Origin: Isoetes taiwanensis
Taxonomy: Eukaryota; Streptophyta; Lycopodiopsida; Isoetales; Isoetaceae
Direction of reading: 5' to 3'
Assembly: GCA_021234155.1 (NCBI GenBank)
Contig: JAJEKV010000051.1
Location: 9,568,105 to 9,632,104 of the forward strand
DNA: 64,000 bases
Part shown: positions 1-10,229 of the stretch, in pieces
Layout of the letters: each line of letters starts with the position of its first letter
Numbering within the stretch: the first letter of the stretch is position 1
Position numbers and translations under genes: made by a program
The notes under the pieces: model-generated
Told to the model about the DNA's origin: nothing
The model's database searches: none
Seen by the model: the letters and a program-made list of their open reading frames with translations, nothing else

Positions 1-689
1 GAATTTTATATAAAGGATTTCCTACATTCACCTACATGTTATTATATCCATTTTTTTACTTTCTAGGTACTAGCTTGAATACAACGGTTCAAATGACACC
101 TCATATTTCACTTCACAAACATCCAATAAGCAAATTTCTTTAAGATCTTTTGATAGGTGCAAAATAAATGACAAGTAATTAAATGCATAACAAGACAAGA
201 TATCAAGGAAAATAAAGGACAAGCAGTCAAATGCATAACAACAGACAAGATATCAAGGAAGCAAGCAATGGCCAGAATCTGGTCTATAAAGTGGACAATT
301 ATTTCTATGAAGCATTAAAACAAGGTGTCTATAAGATAGTTAAACTAACAGTCATCAAAGTCTTCTCCATTTATCTTCGATTAACCCTTACCTATTATGC
401 AATATGGATAAGTTCTCTATAAAATGTCTTGAATTACTTTGCAAATTATGGGACTTTATGGTTCATGCGGCCTAATATCCAGTGACTTTACATTCGGCTT
501 AAAATGCTTATCTAAGTACTGAATAAAGGTTTTAAGAATTGGGATTGTCCTGGAAAAACTCAATTGCATGCTTTATAAAAAATAAATCTACAAATGGCGG
601 CCAATGGTGATCACTTTCGGTATGACAATTATTTACAATGTAGGAATTTGAAAATGTTAGAATTCTTGCACCCTGGTTGTATCGATGTT
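1..689. other. Non-coding stretch with a short direct repeat
   Basis: No convincing gene is seen. An imperfect direct repeat of about 38 bp occurs at 173-210 and 221-260; both copies end in the same 18-base run. The short ORF over it has no recognisable features. Confidence 0.4.
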
Positions 690-1042
690 TTACAATAACT
701 CGCCCTCCTTATAATATGCAAACACTAGGGCCGCATCAAGTTTCATGCTTTCCCCAACAAAGTACTGGAAATCATTGAGCTTGGAAAGCAACCACTTCAC
801 AACACCCCTCCACATTTTTCTTAAACTCATCATGATGGTCCCAAGAACAAGGGCGTCAAAACCTTGATAGAGCACTTAATATAGCCCAAAAATCCTCTTG
901 TCGAAGGCAGGCTGCTCCTGCAACCGGAACTACTCCTGCAACCAGAAGGTATCAATATATCTAACCTTAACAGCCTAGTCATCAATACCTTCTGCATCCT
1001 CACCACCTTCAGCAAGAAGGGTTTGCACCAATATCAATGACA
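690..1042 (-). pseudogene. TCTP: TCTP (translationally controlled tumour protein) fragment
   Basis: On the minus strand the translation follows the plant TCTP family from IGANPS through AEGGEDAEGIDD, a region resembling FRLQEQPAFDK, and [18 protein letters not shown] to LVFAYYKEG, where similarity stops. This is roughly residues 50-150 of a protein usually about 168 aa long; both ends are missing. At least two in-frame stops and several frameshifts are present, including a duplicated 18-bp piece (WLQE, stop, FRLQE). TCTP is an abundant cytosolic protein linked to growth control, but this copy cannot make it. It starts only a few tens of bases beyond the end of the PRISE pseudogene on the same strand, so the two were probably joined before or during insertion. 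No intron is seen in the fragment. Confidence 0.8.
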
Positions 1043-1631
1043 AATCATGTATACTTCTTATTGTGAATAAAAGAAACAATCTATGGAACAATTTTGTGCT
1101 TGCTTCTTCAGCTTGTCAATCCAGTAATGCAGAGATTTCTCGGTGTTCCGATAGCCACAAAAACCAAATTCCTTGCTCTTGTGCATACTCAAAATTACAA
1201 GCTTAGGTCCCATGCTGGAAAACTTATCCATAAACCAAAACTGGCCAACCTCTTTAGGGTTGATAGGGTGTAAAGGATGCATGGACACTATCTCATCCCA
1301 CACATGTCCCTTGTTCCAGATTGAAACCCTCGAATATGGAGCTACCTCCAAGCGGAAACTTCTCTGCCAATATTGGCTACAGATGTTTCCACTTAAACAC
1401 ATTGCCATTTGTAATATTGAAATAGCCTAGATTTCTTGTTCTGCAATAAGTTCAACATCAAAAACATCTTGCAGGACTTGTTGGCAAGCATTTTTATTTC
1501 CGAGAAATTCAAAAGGCAGGCCCTTATATTTGCATATGGCAACATACGCACACATAGCACCTATAGCATCCATCTAGTTTCTAGAGAAAAGCCAAAAATG
1601 CCACCCGGCCTATGAATACTCCAAGCTCCTT

Positions 1632-1855
1632 TGTTGAGGTGAGATGATCCTGATCCTCACCATACATCTGGAGGGCTCTGATTAAGAGTCACCAGCAGTT
1701 AGAGATGCCTCTTGGGCTGGACCGATCCATCCAGAGAGGCACATCCCTTCATATATATATGCTATATAATCATGGCTACGGTTGGGGTCTGTCCAAACGG
1801 TTTTACTCTGATCAGTACATTCAGTTCTATATTTCTGTATTCTAGATTATTAACA
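1632..1855 (+). repeat. 5' LTR of the TRIM
   Basis: Starts TGTTGAGG and ends TTAACA, immediately followed by the tRNA-Met primer-binding site at 1856. It matches 2321-2534 over nearly its whole length, with an extra short stretch (AGAGATGCC) near the middle and several substitutions. Confidence 0.8.
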
Positions 1856-2320
1856 TGGTATCAGAGCCCAGGATGTAGCCTGGGCACTTCGTGATTCATG
1901 GAGATGGAGGCCAGCACTGAAGCTGGCACCGAGGAGGACGAACCTCCTGATCTGTAATGAGGGAATTGGGCAGTAGTCTATGTATCCCATTCCCATACCA
2001 ATCCATCCAAAAAAGATCTGGATGCCTGCATGCATTTCGGATATGGTGTTGCTGGTGAAGGCATGTTGTGCTTGTGGTATTTAGATGCTGTGAAGAATTT
2101 GCAGTAGAAGAGATGAAGCCCAAGCAAGTACATTCAAGATGCATGTGAGAAACTCCAGTTTGTTGCTCAAGATTCCATCCCTGAAGAGAAGCCTGGCCCA
2201 AGAATGAATTGGTCCAGAGGTTTGTTGCAGATTGCAGAAGAAGACTGCTTTGGAGTTTGAAGGGGAGTTGTCTAAAGGCTCTTGCCTTGATTCTTATTCG
2301 AATGCAAGATCAAAGGGGAG

Positions 2321-2534
2321 TGTTGAGATGAGATATTCCTGATCCTCACCATACATCTGGAGGGCTCTGATTAAGAGTCACCAGTAGTCCTTGGGCTGGA
2401 TCGATCCACCCAGAGAGGCACATCCCTTCATATATATGCTATATATTCATGGCTACGGTTGGGCTCTATCCAACGGGTTTTCCTCTAATCAGTACATTCA
2501 GTTCTGTATTTCTGTGTTCTAGATATTAGTGGCA
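2321..2534 (+). repeat. 3' LTR of the TRIM
   Basis: Starts TGTTGAGATGAG after the polypurine tract at about 2311-2320. Its last 20 bases diverge from the 5' LTR, so the exact right boundary is uncertain by about 10 bp. Confidence 0.75.
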
Positions 2535-3124
2535 TCAAACAGGATGTCCTCCAAATCATAGTAAAAAAATTGGACAGAAAGCCTAGGCAATCTCTCATGA
2601 TAAGGAGCATCAGGGATTTGAACCTTTCCAAAGTTTTCAAAAGAACCCAGGTAAGACTTTGGATCCAGATTGAAGGTGCTCTATGACAGGATTAGGCTGC
2701 TACAAAAGGGCATCTATGCAATTAAGGAACATGGCAGAGTTAGCCTCTCTGTTTTTAATCTTTGTGTTTTTAGAAACCCAGGTGACCCAGAAAAAATGAG
2801 TAACATTATGCAAAAGGCCTCCCGCGGTATATATTCCACAGTGCAGAAAGCCAGTCTGGTTTTGGCATGTGCCTATGCCATAGACTTTCCATGGCAGATA
2901 GGTCACTGGAGTGCCATCTTTTGGCTATGGAATTATGAATCCGCCCCCTGGCCTCTTCCTGGTTAGCAGCTCTGCCAGACTATTGCCTAAAATCCCTGTT
3001 ACTCCTGCTATCAATGCTATCTTATACTTTGAAGGAGCCTCCATCCTAATTTACGCTTCCTTTTTTTCCTTTCTAACTAGCCCTACGCCTCAATCCCCTT
3101 TTCAACTGCATGGAAGCTCCTAAT

Positions 3125-3341
3125 TGTGAATATAGAGTGCACAACAGAATATGGTGGAAATATGTAGTTGGGTTTTGTATTGAATGGTGTAACAAAAAGA
3201 ATACAATATAGACTCAAATATATATATGCATTGGACAAATGCATGAAATGACCCGTTACTTATTGTGTCTCTTGGACACGTCAGCAGAGATGAGCTGACA
3301 GGCAGATAGCGCTGCCGCTCCGCTGCCGCTAACTGCTAACA
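3125..3341 (-). repeat. 3' LTR of the Copia element
   Basis: Left-hand copy, next to the polypurine tract. It has a 4-bp TA-repeat expansion relative to the other LTR. Confidence 0.93.
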
Positions 3342-3344
3342 CTC

Positions 3345-5113
3345 CCCCATCAGCCAGACTCTAGCTGACAGCTGTCTTCTAGATATATCTTCAATTGTTC
3401 ACGAAAACAGTCTAACTTATCTCGAGAGAGTGACTTTGTCAGCAAATCTGCTATCATGTCTTCTCGTTGACAAGAGAGCAAGTTAATTACTCCATTCTTT
3501 ACTTGCTCTCGGATAAAGTGATATCCGTGTCAATGTGTCTCGTTCTTGCATGATACTTGGAAGAATAGGCTAATTCCACAAAGACTCTTGTTGTCACAAT
3601 AGAGAATGGTAGGTCCTTCTTGCGGAAGCATGATTCCCCTTAGTAATTCTCTTAACCATATTACTTCTTGTGTTTGTAGAAGTAGCAGCTATATACTCAA
3701 ATTGCTTGATGATAGTGCAACTATAGGTTGCTTTTTACTCTTCCAAGAGATAAGACAATTTCCCAAATAGAATATGAATGCTGAAGTGGATCGTCTTGTA
3801 TCTCGCTCTCCAGCCCAATCCGCATCACAATATCCATAAAGTTGCAACGAGTCAGGACTGGTTTTATAATTCAGCACATAATTCTTGGTTCCTCCAATAT
3901 ATCTCATTATTCTTTTGACAGCAAGCCAATGAAGGTGTCCTGGATTATTCAAGAATTGGCTCAATACTCCAACTGAATATGCTATGTCTGGCCTCGTGCA
4001 CAGGGCCAAATAATTCAGAGAGCCAATTGCATGTCTACATGGGACATCCTTCATTGCATCTCTCTCTTGCTCAGTAGAAGGGGACATATCATTTGTGTAT
4101 GAGATATTAAATTCCATAGGTGTTGCTGCAGGATTAGCTTGATCCATTCCAAACCTATTCAAGATATCATCAATGTAACGTGCTTGACTTAACTTCATCC
4201 ATCCATTTTTGTGGTCTCGAATGATTTGGATTCTAAGGAAGTGGTGCACCTCCTACATGTCAGACATCTGGAACTCGGCTGATAGCTGGCTCTTCACTTG
4301 ATTAAGGAGAACAATAGAATTTGCCAATAATAGGCAGTCATCAACATATAAGGCAACCATAACAAAGAACTCCCCCATACGGTGCACATATACATTACCA
4401 TCAGCAGAAGTACTCCCAAAACCGAGACTAAGAAGGTGACCATTCATGCGATCAAACCAGGCTTTAGTCGACTGCTTCAAACCATATAATGCCTTTTTGA
4501 GTTTACACACCAAGTTCTCGTGGCCCGCCTTCACATAACCTTCTGGTTGAGCCACATAAACTTCTTCATTTAGTGTGCCATGCAAGAAGGCAGTTTGAAC
4601 GTCTAACTGATGGACCTCCAAGTTTGATTGAACCGCCATAGCAAGCAGAGTTCGAATGGATGGCATACGCACCATGGGAGAGAATGTATCTGTAAAGTCA
4701 ACACCAGCAATTTGTGAGAACCCACGGGCAACAAACCTTGCTTTAAAACGCTCGACTTGGCCTGCAGCATTGCGCTTGAATTTAAATAGCCACTTGGTAG
4801 TGACCATCTTTCTTTCAGGCGGGAGGGGAGTGAGTTCCCACGTTCCATTCTTCAATAAGGAATCATACTCAGATTGCATGGCTTGTCGCCATTGCTTGGC
4901 ATGGGGACCTGATAAAGCTTCTTGAACAGTTAATGGTTCTTGAGAGGCTTCATCGAGAGGCACCAAATCAATAGATTCAGCATCTTGAATGATCATGTTC
5001 ATCCATCGCTTATGGGTTCCTTGAGAAGCTTCTAATGCATCAGCCACCTTAGAGGAAAGATAACTGATTCTGCCAGATCTAGTTGAGCCACGATTTGGTT
5101 TATTAGGATCCAC
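3345..5113 (-). pseudogene. Copia reverse transcriptase and RNase H region
   Basis: The reverse transcriptase runs from WELTPLPPERK through KWLFKFKRNAAGQVERFKAR, VHQLDVQTAFLHG and the catalytic VALYVDDCLLL box. An in-frame TAG at 4250-4252 interrupts the MSDM-EVHHFLRIQI junction. RNase H follows with YCDADWAGERDTRRS and LISWKSKKQPIVALSSS, after which the frame is lost near 3690. Further similarity (ISRRQLSARVWLMGEC) reaches the purine tract in broken frames. Confidence 0.9.
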
Positions 5114-6493
5114 TATTGTAGGAATACCAGCAATATGACGTTCCTTTGTCTTGTGTGATCTACCAATATGTCGCCCTTGTCAAGATGAAGGGCCCGGCAG
5201 GTCGGGGTCAAGAGGAGACGCGTCCGCAATATCGCCTAAGGCTTCAAAAGGGTTAAGAGCGACATCAGAATCAATAACATCATCAGAGGGATGTGGAATA
5301 GTTGAACTAGTAGATGGACAAGCATTATCTTGGTGGGCTCCCCCAGAATCTTCCATAAGGCAATCAACCAATGTCTCCAGGTTAAGGCGTCTATGCACTA
5401 GAACCTCTATCATAGGCTTGGTAAGATCTCCATAAAAGATATTCTCATTAAAGATAACATCTCCAATACGCCCAATTTGCAAGCGCCTGGTTGTGAGATT
5501 ATATAGTCGATATGCTTTGGCTTCAAGAGAATACCCCACAAAGACACATTTTTGACTCTTGTCCTCCAACTTGTGTCTGAGTTCATCAAGAATATGAGCA
5601 TAGGCAAGGCACCCAAACGTGCGCAAGTGGCCAAGAGAGGGCACTCGATTCTCCCACAACTGGCATGGAGTTGATTTTTGAAGAGCCGCAGTAGGTAAAC
5701 GTTTTCTAAGATATGCGGCAGTCATGATGGCTTCTCCCCAAAATTTATCAGGCATCCCCGCTAGTTTGAGCATGCATCGAGCACTTTCAACTAAAGTGCG
5801 GTTCATCCGTTCAGCAACCCCATTTTGTTGAGGTGTATAGGGGGTAGTGGATTGATGAATGATGCCATGCTCGGCACAATAATGGTCAAAACGGCTTGAA
5901 AAATATTCCCCGCGCCCCATCACTTCGCAACACTCGAATTCTTCGTCCAATTTGGGTTTCAACTTCGGCCTTGAATAATCGAAACATGTCAAAGACTTCA
6001 GACTTCCTGGCAAGTAATCGCACAGTGACAAATCTTGAGAAGTCATCAATAAATGTGAGTATGTATTTCTTCTTGGAGTCAATGTTCGCATTGGGCCACA
6101 TAGATTAGAATGAATAATCTCCAACGGACCCATGGCTCTATTACTTGCTCCTACAGGGAAGGGGGCTCTTTTATGTTTCCCTAAAATGCAAGCTTCACAA
6201 AAGTCCATATCATCATTGCCTTCAATAGGATCTAAACCAGTGACCATATTGGACCGGGATAAAGTTTGGAGAGCTTGCTCATGAACATGCCCCAAGCGAT
6301 TATGCCACAACTTGAGATTTGATGGTTTGGGCTTAACGGCAAGGGCTTGAGGAGGTTCCGTAAGTGTGGCATCCAATTGATATAAGCCTTCCACTCTAGT
6401 GCCTGTGGCTGCTAGGGCTCCCTCAGCATAAGTAATATAGCACTTGTTGGAGTGAAAGGTGACATGAAAACCTGCATCAGCAATCTTACCCAT
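5114..6493 (-). pseudogene. Copia integrase region
   Basis: The GAG-pre-integrase zinc part carries HNRLGHVHEQALQTL and CEACILGKHKRAPFP. The catalytic core has LTFIDDFSRF in a neighbouring frame and QQNGVAERMNRTL in the main frame. The core is out of phase between about 5900 and 6100, where two overlapping frames each carry half of it. The C-terminal LRTFGCLAYAH motif follows. A TGA stop at about 5180 lies in the same frame as the following reverse transcriptase segment, so it is a point nonsense mutation rather than a domain end. Confidence 0.88.
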
Positions 6494-7620
6494 AGAGAGG
6501 TGTCTGGGTTAAGCCGGGAACATAGAAAACATTTTGAATCTCTTTGGGGGTCTCACCAAGGTGAACTAAGATAGTTCCTTTCCCACATACTTGATAAGAT
6601 CGACTATCTCCCACATAAACTTGTTGCTGGTTATTAAGAGGTTCATAAGTATGAAAAATCTCCCTTAATGGCGTCATGTGCATAGAAGCACCAGAGTCCA
6701 GCCAGATAACCCGATTTTGAGAATGGTTCTCAAAAGTAGATGCCATAAATAGTTTATTACCAGTTCGAGATTCATTTTTCGAATCAGAAGAAGAAGATGG
6801 TTTACCAGGATTATTCGGCAGTCTCACGCGACAATCTCTGGAACGATGCCCAAGTTTTCCACAACGAAAACACTCCACTCTTCCATTTTGAGAGGGGCGT
6901 CTAGAATTATAAGGCGTACCACCATCTTGCCCTTGACTCCCACGGGCAGCATAAGTACGAATGGGTTTCTGGCCAAAAGCAGGTCTTCTTTTGCGCATAA
7001 AGAATGCAGCATTTTTAGAATTACCTCCATCAGAGATCTTTATCTTTCTCTCTTCTTCCATAAGGGCAGCAACAAGGGTATCCATAGTTTGATTTGGAAT
7101 GTTCGTCAACGTGGTGACAACATGTTTATAATCAGGTGCAAGGCCTTTAAGTAATACCGCCATCTGGTCCTCCATAGAAACAATGGCGTTGACCCGAGCC
7201 AATTGCACAATAAGGGAGCGCATGCGGCTTAAATATTCAGCAATGGCTTCACTAGACTCCATCTTTAGGTCAAATAATTGTTGCTTAAGGGACAACTCAC
7301 ATGCCTTACCGGAGCCTCCAAACGCGGTTAATAAAGTGCTCCAATTATGATGTGCAGATTTTGTAAGGTCTATCAAATGCACATACTCCTCTCCAAGGGA
7401 AACCAATGGTGGTGAGGGCCTTACGATCCCTTTGCTCCCACTCAGAAATTTTGGCAGCCTCAACGGGTTTGGGTTCTGTCCCATCCACTACGCCCCAGGT
7501 GGCTTCTCTCATTAACATTAATGGTAATTTTGTAGACCGGGTATGAAAATTATGGCCAGTAAATTTTTCTAGAAACTTTTCAAGGAATTTCTCCAACCCT
7601 TGAGATGAGGACCCAACCAT
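6486..7620 (-). pseudogene. gag: Copia gag and protease region, frameshifted
   Basis: The start is at 7620 (MVGSSSQGLEKF). The gag core reads through EATWGVVDGTEPKP, then a one-base shift near 7400 moves the frame to EEYVHLIDLTKSAHHNW and MRSLIVQLARV. A zinc knuckle, CFRCGKLGHRSRDC, lies near 6840-6880 and binds RNA in the virus-like particle. The aspartic protease follows with its DSGAS catalytic motif (WLDSGASMHMTP). A second shift at about 6490, just before the LSMGKIADAG sequence, separates this part from the integrase frame. Family identity is clear; the product is not made as one polyprotein. Confidence 0.9.
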
Positions 7621-7868
7621 CTTATAGTTTCTTAAGAATAAAATAAATGCCAAATAAAGGCAAATACCTGGCTTCAAGAAAAGGAGAGGCGCGCAAAAAC
7701 GCTTGATCTTCTCCGTTGGCAACAACAACAAGGAAATTTGGGTCGCCGAATATAAGAACGGCGCCGCTTTTGAATGCGCTCGTTCACTCGAAGTATAGCA
7801 AGCTTGCACTTGATCTCTTCACGGTGCTGGGCCTTGCTCTTACGCGCCATACCCGACGTCTGATACCA

Positions 7869-8081
7869 TGTGAATACAGAGTGCACAACAGAATATGGTG
7901 GAAATATGTAGTTGGGTTTTGTATTGAATGGTGTAACAAAAAGAATACAATATAGACTCAAATATATGAATTGGACAAATGCATGAAACGACCTGTTACT
8001 TATTGTGTCTCTTGGACACGTCAGCAGAGATGAGCTGACAGGCAGATAGCGCTGCCGCTCCGCTGCCGCTAACTGCTAACA
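7869..8081 (-). repeat. 5' LTR of the Copia element
   Basis: Right-hand copy in window coordinates. It is upstream in the element's own orientation and adjoins the primer-binding site. Confidence 0.93.
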
Positions 8082-8086
8082 CTAAT

Positions 8087-8417
8087 GGCCAGAGCATTTA
8101 TGAAAAATATATGCTGCTATGATCGGATTGAAACTGATAAGATGTCCACACCATCTCTGATAATATCATTAGCCTAATTTTGGCCGTAACCATAGCCACA
8201 GAGCCTGAGTTTGGTCTGATGCCACATAGACATAACTACACAACCTGATTTTAGCCTGATGCATACGACCATAGCCTCGCCTGAACCCCTTGATGCTGAA
8301 ACTATTGCAAAAGACCGTAGCCTCACTGAATCGGGCAAGATGGTCAAAAACTCGGCCATTTGCTCCTTCGTTGCCTCAGAATATATCCATAAGACTTCTT
8401 GGAGGCAAGCTGTATTT
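8087..8417. other. Imperfect short-repeat stretch
   Basis: No gene. From about 8165 to 8300 a 50-55 bp module with the phrases GCCTGA, ATAGCCAC/CATAGCCTC and TGATGCATA/TGATGCCACATA recurs two to three times imperfectly. It abuts the MITE at 8421. Confidence 0.35.
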
Positions 8418-8420
8418 TTA

Positions 8421-8834
8421 GGCCTTTTTTCCACAGTAATCGCAAACTACCACTGCCATATACAATATACAATATATGACACCATTTATGACTTCAGTGC
8501 TAAAAATGAGAGACACACAAATTTAAACTTGCTTTTTCCACTGCATGGTAGTCATAAAATATGACACCAGAAAAATACTAGTGGAAAACCATGAAAAAAT
8601 AAGGCACATCTTATTTTTAGTTATATATTCAAATAAGATTAGGTGTCTTATTTTACGATGGGGAAATCCCTTGGAATAAAATAAGACTCCATTTACAATC
8701 CAAACCTAACCCGAACCTAAATAAGATATGTCTTATTTTCATAGTGGAAAAGTGAATTTAGGACCATAGGTGGCCAAGTATCATTTGATAAAATATGTGA
8801 CTTTTAGAAATATGACTACCGTCGGAAAAGGGCC
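8421..8834. mobile_element. Tourist-like (PIF/Harbinger-type) MITE, long copy
   Basis: The 414-bp element begins GGCCTTTTTTCCACAG and ends in the near-inverse GGAAAAGGGCC. TTA on both sides (8418-8420 and 8835-8837) fits the 3-bp TTA/TAA target duplication of PIF/Harbinger elements. It shares its right 150 bp and left 90 bp with the element at 31409-31657. It has no coding capacity. Confidence 0.75.
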
Positions 8835-8837
8835 TTA

Positions 8838-10229
8838 GATGCTGTATTTTAATTCTTTAGATATTACAATGGTAAAAAAAAAAATCTTTATTTTTGATTA
8901 AAACTTTTTTTCCCACCCAAAATTTTGTGAAAAGCATTTGCCAATGTAATAGGTTAAGATAAAGACAACACTATTGGAGGCCAAAATGAATGCATCCAAT
9001 AAGAAACTTATTAGTTATTGCGACATTATACAAGTACCCAGTACTCAATACCCATTCTTCTTTACTTTTTAAGTAGTTTTATTCCCTTCCTAAACAATAC
9101 TTGTTGTGGTAGGGTGTAGCATGCTTATGCCCACTCTCCAATTTCTCAAAGCTTAGCAAAGATTCTCAAGAGAACAAGCCTTGAGAGCTCAACTGTGACC
9201 GTCATAAGATCCTACAATCTCTTATATAGTCTGGGATATAGTTTAAGAATTAGCTCTCCTTCAACGCAATCATGTATCTTAGATACTGGGGATGGTTTGA
9301 TACAAATGGCTGATAATATAGTCTTTCTCCACATGTTTTCCTTTCATATTAGGTTTGTTAGGCTTGAAAAATTGCTCGCACATTTCTTATACTACATAAG
9401 GTGCATTATTTTCCTGTTAGACAATCTTTTGACATACTCAACAGAAAATAATAAGTTTAAAACTATTATACATACCTTGTAGACACTAGTTAAAAAGACT
9501 CCTTCTACCTCATCAAACAACCCTAGAAGCCTCCCTCACAACAATGGCTTCTATTGTCGAGAATTCATTCTTTGGAAGATGTGGCCATTCTGCCAATACA
9601 TGATCCATTTTCCTAGCTTTGAATCCTTTCAGCGCTGATGCACAACTCTGAGTATGGCATTCATTTAAGCTCCTCTTGCATCCACCCCCCATCTGGCATA
9701 AAAACATGTTGATCCCATGCGAGAAATTATACGATTAAAATTAGACCGCGTCAAAATTTAACTTGGCTGGCAGACACGTGGACAGGCTAAAACTCAAGAA
9801 AATGTTGTAGAGGGGGTTAGGCAAGCTTGCTAACTAGCAGTAGCACACATGGGTATATTTTTCGTAGAAAAATGAATATTATTAATATTGCTTGGGTGTT
9901 CATCTTCCCTCTCTCAGTAGTTTTGTGGTTAGTACGTTCTGCTAGTAGCAATGAAGTCTTATATTCAAGGATTCTCAAGCACATTTAGGAGGATTCCTAT
10001 AGAATATTGCTAAAATATATGGGTTCAAGGTAATTGGAACCGCATTCTGGCATGGAATGGTGGGGTATTGTGACCAACGTTAGCCGAGAGTGGGTCACCG
10101 GTCACGTCAAAAAATGCGGAACCCTTTCCTTGCCCCGACAATATAGTACTTTCGGAGCCATTTTTCCTCCATGCTTTCTTTTCTTCCTATCCAGCTTTCA
10201 GCGATGGCAAAGAAGGCCAGAGCAATGAT
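8838..10229. other. Intergenic, nothing recognised
   Basis: AT-rich sequence with small ORFs that show no family features. A weak tRNA-like phrase near 9930-9985 was considered as a SINE and not kept. Confidence 0.4.

Larger units (their letters stand above)
1632..2534 (+). mobile_element. TRIM-type miniature LTR retrotransposon
   Basis: Two direct repeats of about 215-224 bp (1632-1855 and 2321-2534) flank only about 465 bp. The repeats begin TGTTGAG. Directly after the first comes TGGTATCAGAGC, the standard primer-binding site complementary to initiator methionine tRNA. Directly before the second comes the purine tract AAAGGGGAG. The internal part has no retroviral domains, only remnants of a short reading frame that starts MEMEAS. 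The element interrupts the PRISE pseudogene between the segments coding for LEDILF and for SIHRPG. I found no clean target-site duplication; the right end (GGCATC) differs from the left LTR's end (TTAACA). Mobilisation would need proteins from an autonomous element. Confidence 0.8.
1058..3044 (-). pseudogene. PRISE / progesterone 5-beta-reductase-like pseudogene
   Basis: The family (short-chain dehydrogenases including progesterone 5-beta-reductase and iridoid synthase) reduces enone substrates with NADPH in the cytosol. The minus-strand translation starts MEAPSKYKIALIAGVTGILG at 3044, which carries the Rossmann glycine motif, then WKVYGI, DVTHFFWVTW, a GSFENFGK stretch, PYHERLPRL with FFYYDLEDILF, SIHRPGGIFGFS, LIAEQEIW, WDEIV and SKEFGFCGY near the C terminus. 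The order and spacing match the whole family length of about 390 aa once the 0.9-kb TRIM at 1632-2534 is removed. Frameshifts and stops are scattered throughout, so it is dead. No intron is seen, which fits a processed copy, though the first intron of this family lies very near the start codon. The C-terminal frame ends KHKIVP, followed by what looks like 3' untranslated sequence and then the TCTP fragment. Confidence 0.82.
3125..8081 (-). mobile_element. Complete Ty1/Copia LTR retrotransposon
   Basis: The element is 4957 bp, inserted in minus orientation. LTRs of 217 bp (3125-3341) and 213 bp (7869-8081) start TG and end CA when read on the minus strand. The 5-bp target duplication CTAAT lies at 3120-3124 and 8082-8086. 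A tRNA-Met primer-binding site (TGGTATCAGAC on the minus strand, 7858-7868) adjoins the 5' LTR. A purine tract (ATGGGGGAG, minus strand, 3342-3350) adjoins the 3' LTR. The LTRs differ by four substitutions and one 4-bp gap, about 2 percent, so insertion is fairly recent. The polyprotein domains are in Copia order: gag, protease, integrase, reverse transcriptase, RNase H. Two frameshifts and several stops make it non-autonomous. Confidence 0.95.

Noticed and set aside
9880-9990. SINE-like A/B boxes
   Set aside because: Spacing and sequence fit poorly and there is no tail.
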